This document shows, piece by piece, positions 7,738 through 16,255 of a DNA stretch of 42,259 bases; within the stretch, counting starts at the first letter, position 1, and each line of letters opens with the position of its first letter. The position numbers were made by a program, and so were the translations under genes. The stretch is taken from contig JAKSYS010000551.1 in assembly GCA_022925895.1 (NCBI GenBank), forward strand, positions 1-42,259, given 5' to 3'. A model generated the notes under the pieces. That model did not search any database. It worked only from the letters and a program-made list of their open reading frames with translations, and was not told the DNA's origin. The stretch is from Fragilaria crotonensis (lineage: Eukaryota; Bacillariophyta; Fragilariophyceae; Fragilariales; Fragilariaceae).

Positions 7738-10532
7738 TTACATGCGGTAGAGGCCGAGGCCCGCTCCGCAGTCCCATATCGGGGAGGAGGGGGTTCGGCG
7801 CATCGGGTTGCGATCGGCGCGGAGGCAGCGGCTCGCGGAGCGAACCAGGGCGATCGCGAGGCGCGATCGTACGAAGCCACACACTTCGGAGTACGATCGC
7901 TTCCATTTGGAAGCCAGGCTGGAGGCCAGCCGCCGCGAAGCGGCGGTTGCCTCCACGCCTTGCATTCCGTCCACTGAGAGACGAGGAGTGAAGGTACGGC
8001 GTCGCGCAATGCAGAGCGCGCCGTACGCCTTCTTCTCCTTCTCGTGACGCAGGAGGACCTTCTCCGGGGAGGTGTTGCGATTCGATGGGGCATCCGTGTC
8101 GGTGACGCGGACATCGAAGATCGCCGTGGTGCCTCGGGTCCAGAAGCCGTGGACAGCGATGTCGCCGCGGAGTTCTGGGGTGGGTTCGGTGCGGTTGGCG
8201 CCCGCCGCCTGCACGTCCTGACTCGTTCGGATGAGGGTTCGTCAGAGACTGTGGAGGGTGTGCGCCTGTCCGCAGAGCTGTCCCCACGTCGCCACGAGGT
8301 CGTTGTGGCGGTGGAGGATCAGGCCCCTTTGCGACAGGACATGGCGTGCTCCGTCGTGAAGCGTTCGCCGCATCCGTCGCATCGGGGCGGGAGAGATGTA
8401 GGCGGCAGGCCTAAGCGGAGGCGGACGCCGTCTCGGAACTCCTCGGCCGAGAGGTCGGAGCCGTTGAGAAGGCTCGGCAGGGTGGAGAGCCAGGCCCCGG
8501 TCGCCGCCGACCGTACGATGCGTCGCTTCTCCAGGGTCGCGAGCTCGCGAGTATCGCGTCAGGCGGCTCGCGTGAACGCGACCGACTCGCCTTCGCCGCG
8601 AGGCGACCTCTGGAAGCGTCACGCCTGTGCTCCGTAGCACAGAGCCTGTCGCCTGTCACGAGGACCCCTGGAGGAGGTCGTGCTCTCCTTCGACGCCGCG
8701 AAGCAGAACTCGCCTGTGGTCGTCGGGTCCGGGATGCCCAAGCCGCCCAGTCGCGTCGGGAGAGCGAGGAGAGGGCGGAGTTTGGCAACCTCCTCGACCG
8801 TGGTGTCGAGGAGAGCCGGCAGGAAGACAGTCGCGATGGCAGCCTCCAGCGGTGCGAAGGCGGGCGCGATGTCTGGCGTCACGCGCTGGAGGTACTGCCA
8901 CTCCGCCTGGAGTGACTGCGACAGACCGGCGTAGGCGGTCTGTGGGTACCTCCTCGCCGCCGCCGCGAGGCTGTGGACCCCCTCGATCCATTGCTGGACT
9001 TGGGGGTCCACCCATGCCGCCTCGGCGGCGCCCGATCCCACGAAGCCGCCCAGGTAGCGGTGCCCTTCCTCGTGTCGGAAGTTGAACTCCGCGAGGACGC
9101 GAGGGCAGGTGGCGGGGTCGCGAGCGGGACGATGAGGATCGACTTGTCCGGCTCGGGAAGTAGCCTGCGCGGCCCAAGGTCGAGAGGCGCTGAGCCTCGG
9201 CGATGCCGTCGACAGGGCCTGCCATGGCCGCGTCGTCCGCGTACCATGGCTGGGCGACCGTGGGGACGCGCTCGGAGGTCTCGGCGAGCGGCGTCAGCGC
9301 GAGTCCGTAGAGCACCATGGAGAGGGTCGCCTTGCGTGACCCCCTCTCGCGAGAGGATGATCTCGCAATCTCCCCCGCGCCGTCGCAGGAGGAGTTGGGC
9401 GGAGTGCCGGTAGCAGTTGAAGCTGAACCGTGCCCCGTTGGCCCACCGGTGGCGCACGGTCCACAGCATGGCCTTGCGGCCGAGCTCGTTGAAGCCGTTG
9501 GTCGCGTCGACCAGGAGAACGGCTGTGGCCTCCGCCGAGGAGATGCCCACGTCGTCGGCGATGGCCGCGAAGGCCTCGTCCAGCGTCATGTCAGCAAGGG
9601 GGACGGGGGGCAGCTCAGCCATTGGTGGCTCGGGAGCTTGCGTGAGGGGGTCGTCGTCGGCCTGCGAGTCAGGTGGTGGTGCAGGGATCAACGAGGGGTC
9701 GGTGAAGACGTCACGCACGGCGTGTACGGCGCCTTCGATGCCGGCCTGGAGGCCGGCACACAGGTTGTAGTTGCCGCATGCGGCGGTAGCCTGTGAGCCA
9801 ATGGCCTTGAGCAGGCATTTGGCCCACAGGCGACGGTACACCTCGCCGATACCAACCGGGCGGGTGCCAGGTTGCTTGTCGAGAGCAACCAGGCGATTCG
9901 CCATCACGGCACGGTAGGCTGCCCAAGGCGGCGAGGTGTTGGCGAGCCAGTTGGTCCAGGCCGCCATCTCCTCTCGGAGCGCCTCGGACTCGCGTCCGAA
10001 GCGTAGCAGCCAGTTGGCGAGGTCGACGGCGTCGGTGCCGCCGGGGCCGGCGGCGCCGGCTAGCCGTGAGGAGATAGCCTCCACGTCGTCCTGTGTGATG
10101 CACACAGGGACGGGGGCAGGGAGATCGGGATAGGGCTCGAAAGCCCCATCAGCGTCGCCCACGGAGGTCGGGTCGCGGAGGGCAGGGTGCTTCTCTTGAA
10201 GCACCTGCCAGACTGGTCGGCCTGCCTTCGAGCAGAGGTCGTCAGGCTGGCGGACGCCGCCGCCGGAGCGGTCGGTGAGTGTTCGCACGGCCGAGCGAAG
10301 TCTGCCGGAGAGGACGCGTGCGTTGAAGGACGAGCGCGCGCCTCTTCGTCGGGTGGACGGGAGGAGGGTTGCGAGTGGACTTCCCCTCAGCGTCGTCGAC
10401 CAAGGCCTTGAAGTGGCCTTGGTCCCACAAGTCCATTCGTTGCGCGAGGCGCAAGCGAATGTCCTTGGCTCGACGAACCCCTGGTGTCGTCTGCAACACT
10501 GTTGCGACAAACACCAGGGCGCTCAATTCCAC
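7738..10532 (-). pseudogene. retroelement copy 1: reverse transcriptase - zinc knuckle - restriction-like endonuclease, frameshifted
   Basis: The polyprotein begins in one frame (ALVFVATVLQTTPGVRRAKD, about 10520) and passes to the main frame near 10340. Recognisable reverse transcriptase blocks are TRPVGIGEVYRRLWAKC, AVLLVDATNGFNELGRKA with the first catalytic Asp, LSREGVTQGDPL, and WYADDAAMAG with the catalytic Asp pair (about 9230-9245). The frame changes just after the GDPL block, so no single frame carries all motifs. The zinc knuckle RRMRRTLHDGARHVLSQRG region near 8340-8400 is damaged compared with copy 2 (CDGCGERFTTEHAMSC). The endonuclease frame (8214-7738) is clean: RGDIAVHGFW, AIFDVRVTDTDA and EKEKKA form a PD-(D/E)xK-like pattern, followed by SYSEVCGFVRSRLAIALVR. 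It would act by target-primed reverse transcription. Confidence 0.85.
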
Positions 10533-10833
10533 GGCGTTCGCGTACGCCCCGGAACTCGGAGGTGAGGATGGCAGAAGCGCCTCCCCACTCTACCAGCGGG
10601 GGCCTGGTAGCGTGTGGTGGCAATCTGTGCCATCCTCCTCCATCGGCGCTGCCAGAGCGCGTCATCGGAAGTCGCCATGGAGATGCGTCCCGTCGTTGTC
10701 GTGGACGTGGTCTCCTAGGCGTCATCAGAAGGCGATCTGCCGCGGTTACGAAGTAGCCGGGCAGATCGGCCCCCGCGTCCGGCGTTACTGCGGGCCGGGG
10801 CGCCTCTGGATCTTCCGTGCAGTGGCGTTGGCC

Positions 10834-11607
10834 CTATTGGCCGCTGCCACTGTCACGGGGACAAGCAGGAATCGGGTCCTCGCCAGCGTTGGCGGCCGTC
10901 TCTGTATCCGTCGGGGCGGTCTGGGAGGGGTCGTCATTGTCGTCGTCGGGCGTCGGAGCGGGGGTCCGATCCAGTGGCTCCGGGGTCATGCCGACGTCAC
11001 CGTCGACGTCGATCGTCGATGCGGATGGTTGTCGGGTTGTCTGGGAAGGCGCTGGGGGGATCTCGGGCGCGGTCGGAACGGCAGCTGGTGGGGCGGATTC
11101 GATTGCTGGGGTGGGCTCTGTGGTCGCAGGTGCGCTGGGACTGGTGAAGAAGCATCGTAGTGTCGTGGTGTTCGGCGGTGGCAGCGGCGCTCGCTTGTTC
11201 TGGCAGTTGCTGAAGCAGCTGCACGAAGTGCAGCGCTTGTTCGCAACTCGACAGGGACAAGCCTGTGAGCGAGCTGTCGGCCGTGCCAGGGCACAGGTCG
11301 ACGATCTCGAGCAGTCGCAACAGCGCTGAAGGACTTGTCGCTGTCGACGCAACGGCGGTTCGCGAGTGGAACCATCGTCGTCATCGACGTGCGAGTCGTC
11401 ATGCAACGGCTGCGGACGGACAGAGGACGGACGCTCGCGCGTTGTACCGTGGGGTACGAGCGCGCTACGCGTCGAGGAGTTTTGAATTTCCTGGCGCGCG
11501 GTTGGCGACATGAGGCGACGATGACCGACACCGTCGATCATCGCCGTTACAGCTCTGTTTGCTGTCGTTCCTCGGGCGTTGCCCCTCGCGGCACCATTCA
11601 CACTCAT
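10834..11607 (-). CDS. retroelement copy 1: N-terminal frame with CXC-like cysteine domain
   Basis: From the ATG at 11607 (the longest frame starts 15 bp earlier at a TTG) a 257-residue protein runs to TAG at 10834. Its middle has dense cysteines: CCDCSRSSTC, then SQACPCRVANKRCTSCSCF and SNCQNK. The spacing (CxC, CxC, CxxCxC, then C near Asn-Lys) resembles the zinc-binding CXC domain of tesmin/TSO1/MSL2-type DNA-binding proteins. The C-terminal half is a Pro/Thr/Asp-rich linker (e.g. SAPPAAVPTAPEIPPAPSQT). Both copies keep a stop at the same place in this frame, so it may be a separate ORF1 rather than the N-terminus of the polymerase. The likely role is nucleic-acid binding, perhaps in target choice; this is inferred from the domain. 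Confidence 0.6.
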   Translation of the reverse strand: MSVNGAARGNARGTTANRAVTAMIDGVGHRRLMSPTARQEIQNSSTRSALVPHGTTRERPSSVRPQPLHDDSHVDDDDGSTREPPLRRQRQVLQRCCDCSRSSTCALARPTARSQACPCRVANKRCTSCSCFSNCQNKRAPLPPPNTTTLRCFFTSPSAPATTEPTPAIESAPPAAVPTAPEIPPAPSQTTRQPSASTIDVDGDVGMTPEPLDRTPAPTPDDDNDDPSQTAPTDTETAANAGEDPIPACPRDSGSGQ

Positions 11608-11624
11608 GACACTGCACAGCAAAG

Positions 11625-11647
11625 TGTGGTGTGTGTGTGTGTGTGTG
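11625..11647. repeat. (GT)n microsatellite at the junction of the two retroelement copies
   Basis: TGTGG followed by a GT run separates the 5' end of copy 1 from the 3' end of copy 2. The same TGTGG(TG)n sequence lies at the 5' end of copy 2 (15754 onward), so both copies have matching 5' flanks. Confidence 0.9.
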
Positions 11648-11843
11648 TTGGGTGCTATGTATGTTACGTGTAGCTAGACTAAACTAGGGATGTGTGTATG
11701 AATGGGCCGGTACAACAGTGCCGTAGGCATTGCGTAGCGGTGCGCCAGTGCTATACATCCGGAAAGCTAGAATCCGGGGCTTGCTCCTTGGGGAGACGTC
11801 GTTCGGCAGCGGGATCGGCGGCAGGGGCGATGGGGCATATCAG

Positions 11844-14611
11844 TTACATGCGGTAGAGGCCGAGGCCCGCTCCGCAGTCCCATATCGGGGAGGGGGTTCG
11901 GCGCATCGGGTTGCGATCGGCGCGGAGGCAGCGGCTCGCGGAGCGAACCAGGGCGATCGCGAGGCGCGATCGTACGAAGCCACACACTTCGGAGTACGAT
12001 CGCTTCCATTTGGAAGCCAGGCTGGAGGCCAGCCGCCGCGAAGCGGCGGTTGCCTCCACGCCTTGCATTCCGTCCACTGAGAAGACGAGGGGAGTGAAGG
12101 TTCGGCGTCGCGCAATGCAGAGCGCGCCGTACTTCGCCTTCTTCTCCTTCTCATGACGCAGGAGGACCTTCTCCGGAGGTGTTGCGATTCGATGGGGCAT
12201 CCGTGTCGGTGACGCGGACATCGAAGATCGCCGTGGTGCCTCGGGTCCAGAAGCCGTGGACAGCGATGTCGCCGCGGAGTTCTGGGGTGGGCTCGGTGCG
12301 GTTGGCGCCCGCCGCCTGCACGTCCTGACTCGTTCGGATGAGGGTTCGTCAGAGACTGTGGAGGGTGTGCGCCTGCCGCAGCTGTCCCCACGTCGCCACG
12401 AGGTCGTTGTGGCGGTGGAGGATCAGGCCGCCTTTGCGACAGGACATGGCGTGCTCCGTCGTGAAGCGTTCGCCGCATCCGTCGCATCGGGGCGGGAGAG
12501 ATGTGGCGGCAGGCCTAAGCGGAGGCGGACGCCGTCTCGGAACTCCTCGGCCGAGAGGTCGGAGCCGTTGAGAAGGCTCGGCAGGGTGGAGAGCCAGGCC
12601 CTGTCGCCGCCGACCGTACGATGCGTCGCTTCTCCAGGGTCGCGAGCTCGCGAGGATCGCGTCCAGGCGGCTCGCGTGAACGCGACCGACTCGCCTTCGC
12701 CGCGAGGCGACCTCTGGAAGCGTCACGCCTGTGCTCCGTAGCACAGAGCCTGTCGCCTGTCACGGGGACCCCTGGAGGAGGGTCGTGCTCTCCTTCGACG
12801 CCGCGAAGCAGAACTCGCCTGTGGTCGTCGGGTCTGGGATGCCCAGCCTCCCAGTCGCGTTGGGAGAGCGAGGAGCGGCGGAGTTTGCTACCTCCTCGAC
12901 CGTGGTGTCGAGGAGGCCGGCAGGAAGACAGTCGCGATGGCAGCCTCCAGCGGTGCGAAGGCGGGCGCGATGTCTGGCGTCACGCGCTGGAGGTACTGCC
13001 ACTCCGCCTGGAGTGACTGCGACAGACCGGCGTAGGCGGTCTGTGGATACCTCCTCGCCGCCGCCGCGAGGCAGTGGACGCCCTCGATCCATTGCTGGAC
13101 TTGGGGTCCACCCATGCCTCGGCGGCGCCCGATCCCACGAAGCCGCCCAGGTAGCGGTGCCCTTCCTCGTGTCGGAAGTTGAATCCGCGAGGACGCGAGG
13201 GCAGTGGCGGGGTCGCGAGCGGGACGATGAGGATCGACTTGTCCGGCTCGGGGAAGTAGCCCCTGCGCGGCCCAAGGTCGAGAAGTAGGCGCTGAGCCTC
13301 GGCGATGCCTTCGACAGAGCCTGCCATGGCCGCGTCGTCCGCGTACCATGGCTGGGCGACCGTGGGGACGCGCGCTCGGAGGGTCTCGGCGAGCGGCGTC
13401 AGCGCGAGTCCGTAGAGCACCATGGAGAGGGGTCGCCTTGCGTGACCCCCTCGCGAGAGGATGATCTCGCAATCTCCCCGCGCCGTCGCAGGAGGAGTTG
13501 GGCCGAGTGCCGGTAGCAGTTGAAGCTGAACCGTGCCCCGTTGGCCCACCGGTGGCGCGGTCCACAGCATGGCCTTGCGGCCGAGCTCGTTGAAGCCGTT
13601 GGTCGCGTCGACCAGGAGAACGGCTGTGGCCTCCGCCGAGGAGATGCCCACGTCGTCGGCGATGGCCGCGAAGGCCTCGTCCAGCGTCATGTCGGCAAGG
13701 GGACGGGGGCAGCTCAGCCATTGGTGGCTCGGGAGCTTGCGTGAGGGTCGTCGTCGGCCTGCGAGTCAGGTGGCGGTGCAGGGATCAACGAGGGTCGGTG
13801 AAGACGTCACGCACGGCGTGTACGGCGCCTTCGATGCCGGCCTGGAGGCCGGCACACAGGTTGAGGTTGCCGCATGCGGCGGTAGCCTGTGAGCCAATGG
13901 CCTTGAGCAGGCATTTGGCCCACAGGCGACGGTACACCTCGCCGATACCAACCGGGCGGGTGCCAGGTTGCTTGTCGAGAGCAACCAGGCGATTCGCCAT
14001 CACGGCACGGTAGGCTGCCCAAGGCGGCGAGGTGTTGGCGAGCCAGTTGGTCCAGGCCGCCATCTCCTCTCGGAGCGCCTCGGACTCGCGTCCGAAGCGT
14101 AGCAGCCAGTTGGCGAGGTCGACGGCGTCGGTGCCGCCGGGGCCGGCGGCGCCGGCTAGCCGTGAGGAGATAGCCTCCACGTCGTCCTGTGTGATGCACA
14201 CAGGGACGGGGGCTGGGAGATCGGGGTAGGGCTCGAAAGCCCCATCAGCGTCGCCCACGGAGGCCGGGTCGCGGAGGGCAGGGTGCTTCTCTTGAAGCAC
14301 CTGCCAGACTGGTCGGCCTGCCTTCGAGCAGAGGTCGTCAGGCTGGCGGACGCCGCCGCCGGAGCGGTCGGTGAGTGTTCGCACGGCCGAGCGAAGTCTG
14401 CCGGAGAGGACGCGTGCATTGAAGGAGCGAGCGCGCGCCTCTTCGTCGGGTGGGCGGGAGGTGGGTTGCAGTGGACTTCCCCCTCGGCGTCGTCGACCAA
14501 GGCCTTGAAGTGGCCTTGGTCCCACAAGTCCATTCGTTGCGCGAGGCGCAAGCGAATGTCCTTGGCGCGACGAACCCCTGGTGTCGTCTGCAACACGGTT
14601 GCGACGAACAC
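11844..14611 (-). pseudogene. retroelement copy 2: reverse transcriptase - zinc knuckle - endonuclease, frameshifted
   Basis: The domain order is the same as in copy 1, but the breaks lie in different places. One frame (13785-14732) carries the region up to VYRRLWAKCLLKAIG and ends after FTDPR. A second (12980-13690) carries LLVDATNGFNELGRKA and, after an internal out-of-frame stretch over the GDPL block, LYGLALTPLAE, WYADDAAMAG (about 13331-13347) and LGPRRGYFPEPDKSILIVPL. The zinc knuckle frame (12349-12744) is better preserved here: CDGCGERFTTEHAMSCRKGG followed by LILHRHNDLVATWGQL. The endonuclease frame (11844-12221) carries EKVLLRHEKEKKAKYGAL and SVDGMQGVEA, but its front part, with the RGD and FDVRV motifs, is separated by a 2-base loss near 12175. 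It is probably inactive as assembled. Confidence 0.82.
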
Positions 14612-15032
14612 CAGGGGCGCTCCAGTTCCACGGCGTTCGCGTACGCCCCGGAACTCGGAGGTGAGGATGGCAAGAAGCGCCTCCCCACTCTACCAGCGGG
14701 GCCTGGTAGCGTGTGGTGGCAATCTGTGCCATCCTCCTCCATCGGCGCTGCCAGAGCGCGTCATCGGAGAAGTCGCCATGGAGATGCGTCCCGTCGTTGT
14801 CGTGGACGTGGTCTCCTAAGGCGTCATCAGAAGGCGATCTGCCGCGGTTACGAAGTAGCCGGGCAGATCGGCCCCGTCCGGCGTTACTGCCGGCCGGGGT
14901 CGCCTCTGGATCTTCCCGTGCAGTGGCGTTGGCCTATTGGCCGCTGCCACTGTCACGGGGACAAGCAGGAATCGGGTCCTCGCCAGCGTTGGCGGCCGTC
15001 TCTGTATCCGTCGGGGCGGTCTGGGAGGGTCG

Positions 15033-15704
15033 TCATTGTCGTCGTCGGGCGTCGGGCGGGGTCCGATCCAGTGGCTCCGGGGTCATGCCGACGTCACCGT
15101 CGACGTCGATCGTCGATGCGGATGGTTGTCGGGTTGTCTGGGAAGGCGCTGGGGGGATCTCGGGCGCGGTCGGAACGGCAGCTGGTGGGGCGGATTCGAT
15201 TGCTGGGGTGGGCTCTGTGGTCGCAGGTGCGCTGGGACTGGTGAAGAAGCATCGTAGTGTCGTGGTGTTCGGCGGTGGCAGCGGCGCTCGCTTGTTCTGG
15301 CAGTTGCTGAAGCAGCTGCACGAAGTGCAGCGCTTGTTCGCAACTCGACAGGGACAAGCCTGTGAGCGAGCTGTCGGCCGTGCCAGGGCACAGGTCGACG
15401 ATCTCGAGCAGTCGCAACAGCGCTGAAGGACTTGTCGCTGTCGACGCAACGGCGGTTCGCGAGTGGAACCATCGTCGTCATCGACGTGCGAGTCGTCATG
15501 CAACGGCTGCGGACGGACAGAGGACGGACGCTCGCGCGTTGTACCGTGGGGTACGAGCGCGCTACGCGTCGAGGAGTTTTGAATTTCCTGGCGCGCGGTT
15601 GGCGACATGAGGCGACGATGACCGACACCGTCGATCATCGCCGTTACAGCTCTGTTTGCTGTCGTTCCTCGGGCGTTGCCCCTCGCGGCACCATTCACAC
15701 TCAT
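15033..15704 (-). CDS. retroelement copy 2: N-terminal frame with CXC-like cysteine domain
   Basis: It starts at the ATG at 15704 and matches the copy 1 protein through the whole cysteine-rich domain and most of the Pro/Thr-rich linker. Near 15055 an indel relative to copy 1 shifts the frame, and it ends early (RTPPDARRRQ). Interpretation is as for copy 1: a CXC-like zinc-binding module at the 5' end of the element. Confidence 0.6.
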   Translation of the reverse strand: MSVNGAARGNARGTTANRAVTAMIDGVGHRRLMSPTARQEIQNSSTRSALVPHGTTRERPSSVRPQPLHDDSHVDDDDGSTREPPLRRQRQVLQRCCDCSRSSTCALARPTARSQACPCRVANKRCTSCSCFSNCQNKRAPLPPPNTTTLRCFFTSPSAPATTEPTPAIESAPPAAVPTAPEIPPAPSQTTRQPSASTIDVDGDVGMTPEPLDRTPPDARRRQ

Positions 15705-15753
15705 GACACTGCACAGCAAAGTTCTCGTCGGCTTGACTTGACGACAACTCCAA

Positions 15754-15756
15754 TGT

Positions 15757-15814
<58 letters not shown>
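15754..15814. repeat. (GT)n microsatellite, about 60 bp, at the 5' end of retroelement copy 2
   Basis: A long uninterrupted GT run starts with TGTGG and ends in TGTTTGTTACGG. Apparent open frames through it (His-Thr repeats on the minus strand) are artefacts. Confidence 0.95.
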
Positions 15815-15818
<4 letters not shown>

Positions 15819-16068
15819 TTACGGAGTATGACCACTCTGGGGTACTGTTGTACTGTTACGTGGATTACATGTACTACAGGTCTACAGTACATAAATCGAC
15901 GGTAATTTATGTTGAAACGACGGTGTCTTACGTTACTGAATTACAATACTGTACGAATTCAAAGTTACTGGATGGAATGCTCATTGAATTTGCTGTGAAC
16001 AGGTTGCTCGACATATGCTACTGTAAAACACCAGTATGTATCATACTCCGATCAGTTGTGAGGAACCC
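15815..16068. other. short intergenic spacer
   Basis: AT-rich host sequence between the microsatellite and the piggyBac-type element. I see no gene. Confidence 0.5.
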
Positions 16069-16132
16069 ACTAGTGTCTAGCCTCCCGGAGCGATGGGGTT
16101 AATTAACCCCATCAAATGCCTTAATTAACCCC
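16069..16132 (+). repeat. left end of the piggyBac-type element: 20-bp inverted repeat plus TTAATTAA palindromes
   Basis: The outer repeat at 16069-16088 is followed by a perfect 16-bp palindrome at 16095-16110 and a second, half-preserved TTAATTAACCCC at 16121-16132. Confidence 0.85.
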
Positions 16133-16255
16133 ATCCATTTTTTTCGAGTATGCGTGGGCAAAATACTGAGCCCTACTCAAAAATGGAGTTGACCATGACG
16201 GTCAATACGATGATGTTCACACTAATGAAAGATGAATGTAACATTGACACTATGC

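Larger units (their letters stand above)
7542..11624 (-). mobile_element. non-LTR retrotransposon, copy 1 (left)
   Basis: This GC-rich element of about 4.08 kb reads on the minus strand. Its 5' end is near 11624 and its 3' end at 7542. It has no long terminal repeats. From 5' to 3' it encodes a cysteine-rich CXC-like N-terminal segment, a reverse transcriptase, a zinc knuckle and a restriction-like endonuclease, followed by a 3' untranslated region of about 200 bp. Endonuclease after reverse transcriptase is the plan of the early-branching (R2/CRE-like) non-LTR groups. It is almost identical to copy 2 but begins about 33 bp later at the 5' end. (GT)n DNA flanks it on both sides. Confidence 0.9.
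11648..15753 (-). mobile_element. non-LTR retrotransposon, copy 2 (right)
   Basis: This is the second element in the same orientation, about 4.1 kb. Its 3' end (TTGGGTGCTATG) is at 11648. Its 5' end extends to about 15753, carrying about 33 bp (15721-15753) that copy 1 lacks. Over roughly 11000-11620 versus 15090-15720 the copies look identical. Elsewhere they differ mainly by 1-3 base gains or losses, many in G or C runs. (GT)n lies on both sides. Confidence 0.9.

Noticed and set aside
7624-15610. Many long plus-strand open frames across the retroelements
   Set aside because: They are antisense shadows of the GC-rich minus-strand polyprotein; composition is Arg/Ala/Gly-rich and no domain is readable, while the minus strand has clear reverse transcriptase motifs.
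15701-15892. Minus-strand frame with a long His-Thr repeat
   Set aside because: It is a translation of the (GT)n microsatellite.
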